From assembly GCA_963580455.1 (NCBI GenBank), contig OY756965.1:6212501-6276500 (forward strand): a DNA stretch of 64,000 nucleotides, read 5' to 3'. Both the position numbers and the translations under genes were made by a program. The DNA comes from Euonymus europaeus (Eukaryota; Streptophyta; Magnoliopsida; Celastrales; Celastraceae). Positions 35,841 through 46,981 of the stretch are shown here, piece after piece; the first letter of the stretch is position 1; every line of letters starts with the position of its first letter. The notes below the pieces were generated by a model. That model was not told the origin of the DNA. It saw only the letters and a program-made list of their open reading frames with translations, and searched no databases.

Positions 35841-37063
35841 TGATGGACCAAATGCAAATATGGTATAAGATGTCATAGATGCTGAGAAAATACAACCAAT
35901 CTCTAGGAAGACTACCAATTTTATATTTATCATATCACTTTGTAGTCTGGTTTGTTTATTAGGTTGAGAATGTAGCCTAAGACTATGATGGTTAAGAAGC
36001 TTGTATTATTTTCTCAACATTGTATTATTTTGTTCACGAATGAGAAATGCATTATAGAACTTGATTTTTTAACTTGGTTGAGAATTGTCTGTTTTGATTG
36101 GTTGAGAACTCATTATTTTGACTTGGTTGAGAATTGCCTATTTTTTATTTGGTTAAGAGCTTCCTATTTTTATTAGTTGAGAACTCACTATTTTGAGTTG
36201 GTTGAAAGCTGCAAATTTTCACTCGGTTGAGAACTGTCTATTTCACTCGGTTGAGAACTGTCTGTTTTCACTTGGTTGAGAACTGTCTATTTTGATTGGT
36301 TGAGAACTCATTGTTTTGACTTTGTTGAGAACTCACTATTTTGACTTTGTTGAGAACTATCTGTTTAGACTTGGTTGAGAATTGCTTATTTTCATTGGTT
36401 AAGAACTGTATGTTTTGACATGGTTGAGAACTACATGTTTTCATTGGTTGAGAACTGACTATTTTGACTTAGTTGAGAATTACCTGTTTTGATGGGTTGC
36501 GAGTTGCCTGTTTAGGCTTGGTTGAGAACTGATTGTTTTGATTGATTTAGAACTGTCTGTTTTGACATGGTTAAGAATTGTCTATTTAGACTTGGTTGAG
36601 AACTGCCTATTTTAATTGGTTGAGAATTTTTTTTTGACTTGGTTGAGAATTGCCTGTTTTGACTTGATTGAGAGCTGCCTGTTTAGACTTGGTTGAGAAC
36701 TGATTGTTTTGATTGATTTAGAACTGTCTGTTTTGACATGGTTAAGAATTGTCTATTTAGACTTGGTTGAGAACTGCATATTTTAATTGGTTGAGAATTT
36801 TCTTTTTTGACTTGGTTGAGAATTGCCTGTTTTGACTTGATTGAGAGCTGCCTGTTTAGACTTGGTTGAGAACTGTCTACTTTGATTGGTTGAGTACTGA
36901 CTATTTTCACTTGGTTGAGAATTAATTGAGTGGTTTTTCTTGGTTGAGAATTCATGTGAGCAATATACGTAGGTTGAGAAATGCATTATAATAGGTTGAG
37001 AATTGTTTGACATTTGGTTGAGAACAGAATATCTGAACCATTGTTATGATGTTGCATTATGTA
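35841..37063 (+). repeat. GGTTGAGAAC minisatellite filling a transposase intron
   Basis: From about 35960 to 37030 some 40 units with a period of about 24 bp run in the sense direction. The block at 36520-36700 is repeated nearly exactly at 36695-36870, showing higher-order duplication. The antisense strand gives Q/S-rich frames (36683-37013) because 24 bp keeps the frame; these are artefacts. An acceptor-like ttgcattatgtag precedes the next exon. Confidence 0.85.
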
Positions 37064-37463
37064 GGATGAGTACTAATGTTAGCATATTGGTATGTTACTG
37101 CAGAGAGTGCGAGAAATTTGACATCAATTTGACAAAGATTGATCGTCTCTCACTTGAAATCCAAATGAAGTATGTTATGAATGTAGACGGTCCAATGGAG
37201 CCTGTTTAGATTGAAGATGACAGTCATGTTAATTTCTCCCTTTGATGTAACATGGATAGAGGCTTGCCTATGACATGTTTATGCATTTCATTTTCCAAGA
37301 GAAGAAGTGTGGATGATAATGGTTTTAATTTTACAAGTCTGGATAATGATGACGATTTCATGAGTACTGCTAGATTAGATTCAGAATTTCAAGGAATTGG
37401 ATTAAGCAGGAACAATAACATTGACTATGGCCCTCCCAATGCTCATTTCGAACACACACATAT
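37064..37463 (+). pseudogene. MULE transposase linker exon, first part
   Basis: The frame starts MSTNVSILVCYCRECEKFD and continues to MNVDGPMEPV. After stops a further frame gives an acidic linker with TSLDNDDDFMSTARLD and NIDYGPPNAHFEHTH, ending exactly at the solo LTR at 37464. The same frame resumes after the LTR as HIDDADGDLPVHVE. Acidic, low-complexity linkers between the PB1-like and MuDR modules are usual in this family. In-frame stops at about 37208 and 37243 show it is broken. Confidence 0.5.
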
Positions 37464-39550
37464 TGTGACGCCCCGATCCCCGGGACGCCAGGTGCCCTCT
37501 CTGACACCGTCCTAGGTCACTAGTGTGAACATCCAGGATAAACCGGAAATCCGGCGGCACCTCCCCGTAGATCGGAGAGTGCCCACCTAAATCAGAAACG
37601 CAGCGACAATCATCACACTAGCAACCTAGCATCCAGGCCTCAGGCCTCAATCACAAGCAATCCTGATCCTAGAGCCTCTGGCCCTCCACTACCAGCATGC
37701 ACAAACTGATAGCTTTAAATATAAATCATCACACAGATCTATATATCTCAAGCATATAACCATCATCATCAAACATCATAATCATACCAGCACTGTCCCT
37801 GCCACATGGTTATATACACTACTCTGACATACAAAATAAAACAACAACATGCATGGAGTATGTCTCGTGCATCCCAATCCTACCCAGGGCCATCCATGTC
37901 ACATCCCGTCTCACTGATCCGCACCACCAGTACCTGTACCAGTGTCACCTGTAGAAGACAGAAAGTAGGGGAGTGAGCTAGAAGCTCAGTAGGGTACAAG
38001 AGTTTATAAGAAGTAAGGCCGAACCAATCAAAGGACAATGCACCAACATGTATCTACAACATGCACGTATACTCAACAAGCACATATAACATCAATCCAA
38101 GTAATCCCCTCACCCTGAGCAATCAACAATACTACCATGTCTCATACATGTAGCATCCAACAGGGAGCAAGCTCCACCACAACAACGCTCCTGGGATTAC
38201 CTGGTTGCGTGAACCTATCACGCCCGCACATAGCCAGCTAGGTCGCTCTCCAACCTTCGCCCAAGTGCGTTATCCCAACATAGAGTTCACGTGACCCGGT
38301 GGCAACTCTCTTCACCTGTCATCCCTCCATGAGGCTTTCAAGGAACCTAAGAGTCCCCGAGTCCATACTCGAGTCCCCCATGCATCTCTAATGCAATTAT
38401 GCAATGTCATGCCGAATAGATATATATATGAACATCCTACATACATATATAACTACCGTGATGCATGAACGAAATTCAACTCGTGCCCGTATGAGACGGA
38501 ACACACAAATCGGGTCATGCATACAATCCACAATCAACCACACATTGGCTCGTTTTCGCTTAGAAGCAATTAAGGTGGAAACACAACAAAAGGACCAATG
38601 AAGAATCGAAACGCTATTTAGAAAGGAGAACGGACGATAGAAAAGAATTGTTTAGGAATCCCTACCTTAATCGAGCACAATCACCTCAAATACCAAATTA
38701 GGGTTTCGAACCCTCGTTTCTTCCAAACCTATCGATTTGCATAATCGAACTCACAATATCAACCAAAATATACCACAATATCCCTACTAATATCAATCAA
38801 TCAACAAAAATCGAAATACTTACCTTCTCTCTCTAGAATTCTCTTTCAAAAGCTTGTTCCAAAGCCCAATCCAAATCTTACTCCAAAATCCCAACTAAAC
38901 CTACACATAGGTCCACAAACAAGCCTATATCAACATATCTAAACCCTAGATACCAATTCCAAACGGAACTAACCAAATCTAAAGAAAACCCCAATGAGAA
39001 ACTCTAGGAAAACTTACCTCAAACCTTGAAATCTTCCTTGAAATCTTCTCCAAGTCTCCAATCCAAGCTTAGACTCTCCAAGAATCACTTCAAATGATCT
39101 TCTCTCTCTAGAATCATCGCTCTATCTCTCTCTAGGATGAACCAAAACCATAAATCTGTCTAAAACTCTCGCTAGAGTCTGTTTTGAAAGCTCGGGTTGC
39201 GCCTAGGCGCTACTCTGGGCGCCTAGGCGCTCTGGCCTAAATGGTTTATGGAAACACACTGTCCTGGGCGCTTCTGGGCGCACTTTTGCACACGCCTAGG
39301 CGCACACCGCCTAGGCGCACGCCTAGGCGCACACCGCCTAGGCGCACGCCTAGGCGTGTGATCCCAATTTTTCCAACTGGGTCTCGGTCTTAGCTTCGAT
39401 TTGATATATTATGGGCCCAAAACGGACATTTGTATAAAAAGTTATGGCCTATTTACCGAACCTAGCTCAAAACTATTTTTCCATGATGCCTTACTTCACG
39501 AATCATCCGTAACTTGACTCAAAACTAAATTTTTGGGTCGGGATTTCACA
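37464..39550 (-). mobile_element. Solo chromovirus-type LTR (2087 bp), TSD catat
   Basis: It begins TGTGACGCCCCGATCC and ends GGGTCGGGATTTCACA, with identical 5-mers catat at 37459-37463 and 39551-39555. It shares layout and motifs with the LTR at 25893-28038, for example cacctccccgtagatcggag versus catctccccgtatatcggag, and the caagcaatc..atcctag block, so it is assigned to the - strand. It splits the MULE transposase linker. Solo status means LTR-LTR recombination removed the internal part. Confidence 0.9.
39199..39360. repeat. Palindromic GCCTAGGC cluster in the solo LTR
   Basis: At least seven copies of gcctaggcg are present. They comprise two of the 12-bp palindrome gcgcctaggcgc (39200-39230) and a 27-bp tandem unit repeated about 2.5 times (39290-39358). 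CpG density is far above the surroundings. Confidence 0.9.
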
Positions 39551-40780
39551 CATATTGATGATGCTGATGGTGATCTACCTGTACATGTTGAAACCAATGC
39601 TGATGGTGATCCACCTGTACATATGGAAGCAAATGCAACTCCTAATTTGGGGTTTAATGTTCATGGTAATGTTAGCTTAAGTTCAATTGGCAACTCACAA
39701 ACTCTTTCCAACAGAAACTCTAGCAATGCATCTGATGACTTACTTGGGATATAGACTGTTGGAGAGCTGTTTGTGAATGATAAGTCTTTGCTGAAAAAGT
39801 GTGTCAATGCATGCATTGCAGTTACACATTCAATTTAAAGTTGCTAGGTTGACCAAGTGTTTATTTATGATTAGTTACTTGGTGAGTGAGTGCAAGTGTT
39901 GGCTTCGAGCAACTCGGGTGAAAGATGTCGATTTATTCGCTATCAAGGTGTTTCGTGACACACACATCTCCTCTTCTTGCTTTACACATGATAGTCATCA
40001 GCAAACATCAAGTTGGGTCATTGGCCAATGCATCAAATCAAAATACGAGGGAGTTCGATGCATTTATAGGCCAAAGGACATCGTCGAGGATTGGCATAGA
40101 TTGTATGGAGTTTTAATAAATTAAGGCAAAACTTGGAGAGTGAGAAAGAGTGCCATAGATTCTGTACATGATTCCCCAGAAGCATCTTATACTGATTTAC
40201 CTTTTTTTTTTTGCACAAATGCGGTCCAAGAATCCAAGTTTAGTGACACATCTTGAGTATGACTCTTATAACAGGTTTAAATATCTATTTATGGCTCTTG
40301 GTCCATGCGTAGTAGGTTTTCATTCTTATATACATCCTGTTATTTGTGTTGATGACACTCACTTGAAAGACAAATATCTCGAGATTTTATTTGCTGCAGC
40401 ATGTTTGGATGGTAACAATCAAGTGTATCCATTAGCCTTTGGAGTCGGTGACTCAAAAAAATGATGCTTAATGGAATTGTTTTTCGATAATATGCGTGGG
40501 CTTATTGGGGATGTACAGTCTCTTATTATATCATCCGATAAGAATCAAAACAAATGTTTTCAACAATGCCTACTGATGGTTATGATGTGGGAGAAACGCA
40601 TGTAGTTGTCTTACGATCTTACCTCCAGCAACTCGACGTCCTCTTGGGAGGCCAAAGAGGTAAAGAATTCCATCGACGGGAGAGACACAACAACTAAAAA
40701 TATGTAGCCATTGCAAGAAGCGTAGACACAATCGTCTAACTTGCATGAAGCCTATATCATTGGGACCTAATGCATCCGCA
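39551..40780 (+). pseudogene. MULE transposase: MuDR domain, partial catalytic core, CCHC tail
   Basis: After the acidic linker (39551-39754) the MuDR N-terminal domain appears as VGELFVNDKSLLKK, then FKVARLTKC, CKCWLRATRV, ISSSCFTHDSHQQTSSWVIG and CIYRPKDIVEDW. The catalytic module follows: NRFKYLFMALGPC, VICVDDTHLKDKY (first DDE Asp), FAAACLDGNNQVYPLAFGVGD and IISSDKN (candidate second Asp). The rest of the core and the SWIM finger are deleted. The C-terminal tail remains at about 40610-40750: RRPLGRPKR and a CCHC knuckle CSHCKKRRHNRLTC. The protein would cut and join element ends. Frameshifts lie near 39825, 40200 and 40460 (an extra A), with stops at 39754 and 40124. It is dead. Confidence 0.85.
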
Positions 40781-41079
40781 CCGTAATGATCTAAGGTATT
40801 ATTTGTACATTAATGTACTATATTGGTTTATGCAACTTTATTTCATATTTCTATACTTATATTCACAATTGTTATTATTCTGAATGTATTGTGCAGGGAG
40901 TATTGATGCTGATGCAAAAAAATGTCATGGAAGTGCAAGTGGAAAAGTGCAAGTGGGCATTGAAGTGCATATGATTTATTTTTGTTTTATCTTAATGATG
41001 GATATTTGGGAACTCTTTTTCAAGTTCTTTTGATGCAATGTTTTGGATTTGTTGTTATACATTCAGATGTTAAGGACAT

Positions 41080-41780
41080 GTGAGAACTATTTTTTGAAGT
41101 TCATTTGACAGGTTGAGAACTGTTGCGAAACAGGTTGAGAAAAATTGTGAACAGGTTGCGAATATAACCAACAGGTTAACAATAGTTATTGAAATGCAAA
41201 GGTTGAGAATATAACCAACAAGTTGAGATGAGTAATTGAACAGTTTGAGAACAATTATTGAGCAGCTTGAGAATATAACAAACGGCTTAACAATAGTTAT
41301 GGTTTTAACTTGGTTGAGAATATACCCAATAGGTTGAGAACAGTTATTGAACAGGTTGAGAACATTTGTAAACTAGTTGAGAATATAACCTACAGGTTGA
41401 CAATAGTTGTGGAACTATACAGATTGAGTATGTAACTAACAGGTTGAGAACAGTTATTTAACAAGTTGAGTACAATTATTAAGCTGGTTGAGAATATAAT
41501 GTACTGATTAACAATAATTAAGGTTTCAACTTGGTTGAGAATATAACCAACAGGTTGAGATGAGTAATTGAACAGGTTGAAAACAATTATTGAGTAGGTT
41601 GAGAATATAACAAACATGTTAACAATATTTATGGTTTTAACTTGGTTGAGAACATTTATTGAACAGGTTGAGAATATAACCTATAGGTTGACAATAGTAA
41701 TGGAACTGTATAATTTGAGGTTTTAACTTGATTGAAAATATAATTAACAGGTTGAGAACAATTTTTGAACAGATTCTTCG
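41080..41780 (+). repeat. GGTTGAGAAC minisatellite downstream of the transposase
   Basis: About 25-30 units with more variable spacing than upstream (aacaggttgagaacagttatt type) sit between the two converging genes. Stretches 41210-41320 and 41550-41650 repeat one another. Orientation is sense for the transposase gene. Confidence 0.85.
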
Positions 41781-41949
41781 AAAAAATTCGGCAACACCTT
41801 TTCATATATGGGAGAGTGTCAACCTGTAATAAATACACAACAATGATATGAAGGTTTTAGGACATCAAACAACATGCAATAATATCATAAAAGTTTCATA
41901 CATATAACATGTTTTCATAGTTAAAAACAAAATGAACAATAGTATACCA

Positions 41950-43030
41950 ACTGTCAAAATCTAAATTCCTGCTTAAAACACTCAATTGCAAAAAAAATTC
42001 TATAGAAGGGCATATCCTGTATCTTCAACTCTGAAAGTGGAACATCTGAACTAAACATTTCGATGAACTTTATGCAAGAAATCCCACAATCTGACCTGCA
42101 TATTTATAGAAGACAATAGTAAGAAATTTACATACTAAGTGCTAAGTTGCTAAAATTTCACAATTTGTTAGAAAGCATACTCATCCATTATATTGTTGCG
42201 GATAGCTAGAAACCCTTTAAGATGTCTATGTCTTGTCATACTTTTCATCAACACTACCTAGGATCTTCGGCAGCACATTTTCTAAAGTTTTCATTCCCTT
42301 TGGAATTTTGCTTTCCGGGTGTGTGAATATTTGTTTCTTTATGATCCTAAACACTAGGGCCACCTTTCTTTTGGAATATTGAGTAGCGCTGCTCAATGTA
42401 AGTCTGCATGAAAATTCAGCTCTCAACCAAGTACAAAGATTCAATTCTCAACCATGCAATAATTCATTTCTCAACTAAGTAAAAATAGTTAGTTCTCAAC
42501 CAAGTACAAATATTCAATTCTCAACCAACTACAAATATTCAGTTCTCAACCAAGCAATCATACATTTCTCAACTAAGCAAAAATATTCAATTCTCATCCA
42601 AGTTAAAATATTCAGATCTCAACCAAGTACATAAGAATTGGGTCTTGATAATGGCACAATTATGGGGGAATATATTGGGAAGCTCTGCCTTTCTTTTCAA
42701 CATGAAATGAATGGCTATGTCGATATGCTGAGAACACATTTCATAGTAAACAAAATGAGTTAGTATAATATATTCTAAAAAAAATTATTTAGTGAATAGA
42801 TTGATAAAAATTCATTTTCTACTGTTTCATCAAATCATTTGGCAGGATCCATTTCAATGTCAAACCATTTATTTGATGCAGAGCGTGTAGGAAATTCGAT
42901 CACTTTGCTCCTACTATCACCTCCAGAAAAAATATGACACCATAACGTCTTCCCACTCTTGAGGAAACTCCCTAAACAAATTCACGTCATTGACAACATC
43001 AATCTTCTTCATTTTCTCAATTGGGTTGAT
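41950..43030 (-). pseudogene. C48 (Ulp1-like) protease exons of the MULE-borne gene
   Basis: Reading the - strand: 43029-42920 gives SPYINPIEKMKK and NLFREFPQEW. About 42720-42630 gives SQHIDIAIHFMLKRKAELPN, the conserved segment before the protease core. After a 227-bp intron, 42403-42200 gives KRKVALVFRIIKK and PKGMKTLENVLPKIL. After a short intron ending tatgcag, 42097-41960 gives SDCGISCIKFIEMFSSDVP, the catalytic-Cys box (D-C-G) of SUMO-type cysteine proteases. I do not find the His-Trp motif, and stops occur after SYFFW and PAK, so the enzyme is very likely inactive. The role in the family is thought to be SUMO- or ubiquitin-like deconjugation; its use to the transposon is unknown. Confidence 0.75.
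42404..42630 (-). repeat. Ulp1-gene intron made of the GGTTGAGAAC array
   Basis: On the - strand the intron opens gtacttgg and closes ttttcatgcag. Nearly all of its 227 bp is ggttgagaa-type units. Orientation is sense for the Ulp1 gene, opposite to the arrays in the transposase gene. Confidence 0.75.
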
Positions 43031-43727
43031 GTAGGGCGATGTCAATATCGTGCCTTTTTGTCACAATTGGGTTGACATGCATACACTTTCTCTTCCTCCT
43101 TTGCCTCTTCTTCCTTGTTTTTCTCTTCTTTCTCTTTCTCTTGCTTCTCCTCCTCTTCCTCCTCTTTTTTTTCCCTCTTCATCTTTCTTCTCCTTTTCTT
43201 CCTCTTCTCTTCCTTTCTTATGTTTTTTCTCTTCATCTTTCTTCTCTTTCTTTTTATCCTCTTTCTTCTCTTCCGCTATCCTCTTTTCTCTCTCTTCATC
43301 TTTCTTCTCTTTTTCTTCCTTTTCCTTCTTTTTCTCTTCTTCCACTTTCTATTTTTTCTCTTCTTCCACTTTCTATTTTTTCTCGTCCTCTTCCTCCTCT
43401 TTTTTATTTTCTTTCTCTTCCTCTTTCTTCCTCTTCTCTTCCCCTCTTTTTTTTTTTTCTCTACCTCTTTCTTCCTTTTTTCTCTTCCTTTTTTTTCTTC
43501 ATTTTCTTCTCTTCCTCTATCTTCTTATTCTTCTCTTCCTCTTTCCCTTTCTTTTCCTCATCTCTCTTCCTCTTTCCCTTTCTTTTCCTCTATCTCTTTC
43601 TTCTTCTTCTCTTTCTCTTCCATAATAGCTTGGCTCCTAGTGAGCACTCTCCTCTCATCTTTCTTCTCTCCACTTACTTTCGTCTCCAAAGACTTCTGAA
43701 TGGAGGAAATCCTTTTGGTTAGGTCAT
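43031..43727 (-). pseudogene. Charged K/E-rich and coiled-coil segment of the Ulp1-type gene
   Basis: From 43727 down, the - strand continues the exon broken by the Athila insertion. It reads LTKRISSIQKSLETK, DERRVLTRSQAIMEE, then several hundred bases of Lys/Glu codons (EKKKKEIEEKKGKEE type). The upstream half, VIDQLGERIDTLDKKLSG at 54377-54306, has the heptad look of a coiled coil. Such charged linkers between DUF1985 and the C48 domain are common in this gene type. The linker has become a GAA/AAG-rich low-complexity tract with frame changes. The 227-residue + strand frame across it is its pyrimidine-rich shadow. Confidence 0.65.
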
Positions 43728-45340
43728 TGACTCGCCCAAAATAGGTAAGTGGATTAACGCTTTCCCAAGTGTAGGTTTGTCAATGTAATAATAGGAGTGA
43801 ATCCCAAATCGTCTCACAAAGACTTTTGGTTTCGGCTTGGGTCTATGAATTATTAACCTAATTACTTAATTAAATATGGTATTCACAATGTTAAGTGTGG
43901 CAAAATTGCACTAACCATGGGTTAGATTCGGTTTTCCCTCTTGGGGTGATTGATTGAACTAAACCCTAATATACGAAATGAGAATTAAATACTAAACTAC
44001 TGCAGAAAATCAAAATGGAAATAAGCACAACATAATAAAATGTAAAACATAACATAAAATGCTCAAGCACAAACTAAATCGGAATGGAAATATTCAAGTA
44101 GATTAAACTAGAACTATGAATCCAAATGTGATAATAAAATGAAATAACAATAAGGAAGAGGATTTTAGAGATCAAATCCAATGTCGAATGTTGAGGTGAA
44201 TCGGCCTTCCAATCTACAAATAGAAGTTGAGGGTAATCCAACTTGGGCTCTTCTCAAGCTCTACAAGGAGGAAGAAATTCTTCTTCTAGTTGGTTGGGTC
44301 TCCAAGACTCCTAGCAATCTTCAATAGACTTATTTTCGAACCCCAAGCAAGAATCAAAGATGAAGAACAAGGTAAGAGAACAAAAACCTTAGAGAATAAT
44401 GTATTTTCGGCCAAAATGAGTGTTGTCAAAGAATGGGGTCTCCCAACCCATAAAACCCTCATACCTCTCTTAAAAGACCATTCTAACCTATTACAAATAA
44501 GTCCCATTGGTCAAATAAAGTAATTAGACAAGTTTGCCCTTCAAGAATTGAGTAAAAATCATAAAACCCGAAATTATTGGAACTGTTCAAGGCAGTATCT
44601 TGTATTAATTCCACAGACTTCAATTCTCAATGGATTTATGCGTATGAGAACTCGTTGGAAAGATCTGGATGTCTACTTCAACTTTATAGAAGAAAGTTTC
44701 TTCAAATTCGATCATTTTCACCTTCAAAAGTTGACCCGAATATTATTGCGCAGTGCTGTCCGGACAGATATGCTTGAAAACAGCACTGTCCGGCTTTCTT
44801 CTTCAACCGTCCGGACGGTGGACAGTACCGTCCGGACGGATATGCTTGAAAATGCCACTGTCCGCCTTTCTTCTTTGTCCGTCCGGACGGCTTCTGATAC
44901 GCGTCCGGACGGTTGACAGTAAACTTCAATTTTGCAGCTCCTTTTATGCATTTTCTTCCATATTCAATCCCGATCAATCCGAAGCCTACAAAAATTATTC
45001 AAACAAGTCATAAATGACTGAAACATACTTAAACAAGGGTCAAAACCATTTTTAGGTTGATAGAACAAAATTCGGCATATTAAAACTCAAATGCTTAAGA
45101 GATAGCATTTCCACAACTTCAACCATTATGCCCAAAACTTGGATTTCATATCTCTAAGCTACCAAACCAACTTGAACCACTAGAAAACACTTAAAATGAC
45201 TATGTCAAAGTGTTGAATTATGCATTGGCTCATTAACATGGATTTCGGCAACTCAAACCTAAAATGTGGTTTTTAAGCATTGAAACTCAACGTTTTACTT
45301 TCAAAACTCCACAAAAATATGCAAAATATCATCCCAATCA
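43728..45340 (-). repeat. 3' LTR of the Athila element (1613 bp)
   Basis: It begins (plus-strand view) TGACTCGCCCAAAATAGG and ends ATCATCCCAATCA. It is 21 bp longer than the 5' LTR because of one extra accgtccggacggtggacagt-type unit near 44812. Small ORFs inside are present in both LTRs and are not genes. Confidence 0.95.
44752..44915. repeat. CCGTCCGGACGG palindrome cluster in the LTR
   Basis: Within 165 bp there are three 12-bp CCGTCCGGACGG or near-equivalent palindromes, a shorter gtccggac palindrome at 44758, a cgtccggacgg at 44901, and two gtccg half-sites (actgtccgg, actgtccgcc). The corresponding cluster in the other LTR (53738-53882) has one 21-bp unit fewer. CpG is locally very high. 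Confidence 0.9.
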
Positions 45341-45355
45341 CAACCCCCAACTAGC
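45341..45355 (-). other. Polypurine tract of the Athila element
   Basis: On the - strand the bases just before the 3' LTR read ctagttgggggttg. This is the expected primer site for plus-strand synthesis. The 12-mer ctagttgggggt recurs at 46799-46810. Confidence 0.75.
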
Positions 45356-46981
45356 TTTTTGCTAGTCCTCAAGCAAAATAGTGAAAATAAATTGGGATGA
45401 ATTCCGGGGAGAAAAATTTCCTTTGAACCAATTTGTTTGGAACGTGTGTGAGTGTAAGCATGCATTGACAAGTTCTTTCCTAAGTGTTTAACCCTCAGAA
45501 TGAACACATGACAAAGATGCAAGAAAACACAAATCTCAACCAAGTCTTGATTTTAACTAAAAGGGTTGCTTCATTTTGAAACCAAACCATTCTCGTTTGT
45601 GTGTGCGTGACCACTTGGAACATCATTGCCATCAATTTAGATTAGAAAATGCAAGAGTGATTCATCAAATGAATCTCAATCATAAAGTGCAAGCCGCCAT
45701 ATGCTCACTTTTCAAAACTTCTCTCCACTAATGTAGCCCAACACAAAACCAATGATCCAATAGGACTTTTAAAGCATGTAACGTAGGTTGAGGCTATTGG
45801 TATGTCAAAATGGAAATTTTAGGCTGAAACCACAACTCAAATATACATGTCAATGTAATAATGGTCATACATATGCATGCATGCACATATACCCCAAAGT
45901 AGTCCCAACTCACCTTTTTCACACTCACTTTGCTTTTTCTTTCTCTACTCTCATTTTTTTCTTTTTATTTTTTTATTTTTTTGTATATATGTGCCACATT
46001 GATTTTATTGATGGGATGCAACCGTCTTACTCTATACATATATCCCAAACTTGGATATTTTCATTCAATGAACTAAGTTGTTGCCTTCTTTTGCTATTTT
46101 TTTCTTCTTTTCTTCTTTTCACTTTTTTTTCTCTTTAAAGCAAGCAACACCTTACAAAATGTACCATCACAAAAACGCATCACTCAACCCATATGCATGA
46201 TGATATGCACAAGCATCCCACAAAAACATGTATATCCAATTGCGCGAATGATGCATGGGGAAAATTTTGTTCTAGCTAGGTACATATGTAGGTGCTGAAA
46301 TAAAAAGGTTAACATTTGGCTAGGGAGGGACACCTAGGGATAAATTTAAAGTATGGTAGGCTAGAAATTAAGCTCAAACGACCAAAGAAGGCCTTATGTC
46401 ATCTCATCAGTCAAAATGTGGACTAGGATTTCGCCTCAAGAGTTTATCAACTGAGTTCTAGTGCTTGTGAGATTCAAAAGACTAACACTAAGCAAAACTT
46501 CTCTAAATGTCCAACACTTCAAAACCTCATGGTCATGTGCTCAAGGGAAAAGAGAAATAGTCCAAACTTCAAAACAAGACAAACTAAAAAGTCAAGCACA
46601 ATCCAAGGGATCTTATATGCCTCCCACTACAAGTCATAGTTCATATTTTTCATCATGGACAATCAAGGAATCACAGCAATGCAAAGCTTTTCACAACACA
46701 CAGTTCCAGAATTTTTTCTTCCCTTTTTTTTTAAAAAAAAAACTTTTATTTTTGAATTTCTTTTGAAAAACTAAATCAAACACAAACTAGGCACTCCCAC
46801 CCCCAACTAGAGTAAGACATGGTCTCCATGGATGGAATGAACAAAATGGTGCACAGTAACAAATTATTCAATGCAAATGCAAAACACTAAGTGGTTCTAA
46901 GACTACAATACTCCCAAAGTACCACAAACAAACGGAGTAATGTCACGGCACCAGCACCCCCATGACTAGGTATATGGATAA
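45356..46981 (-). other. Athila 3' non-coding region, no env-like ORF
   Basis: This is the 1.6 kb between the Gag-Pol stop and the polypurine tract. It has T-rich runs (45950-45980 and 46090-46135) and a second polypurine-like site at 46797-46810. The frames at 45788-46138 and 46461-46766 are low-complexity and on the wrong strand. Many Athila relatives carry an env-like frame here; I see none. Confidence 0.75.

Noticed and set aside
35144..37013. Minus-strand Q/S-rich frames (SQPSLNRQFST type)
   Set aside because: They are read-throughs of a minisatellite whose 24-bp period preserves the frame.
34201..37030. Possible CRISPR-like repeat array
   Set aside because: Units are degenerate, adjoining and in a plant transposon intron, with no unique spacers of constant length.
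43039..43722. Plus-strand frames up to 227 residues
   Set aside because: Leu/Ser/Phe-only composition from CTT/TTC repeats. The real reading is the K/E-rich linker on the other strand.
44286..45013. Small frames repeated in both LTRs (also 53272-53978)
   Set aside because: They are duplicated only because LTRs are duplicated, overlap on both strands and have no domain.
45356..46981. Expected env-like ORF of Athila elements
   Set aside because: No minus-strand frame of useful length exists between the Gag-Pol stop and the polypurine tract.
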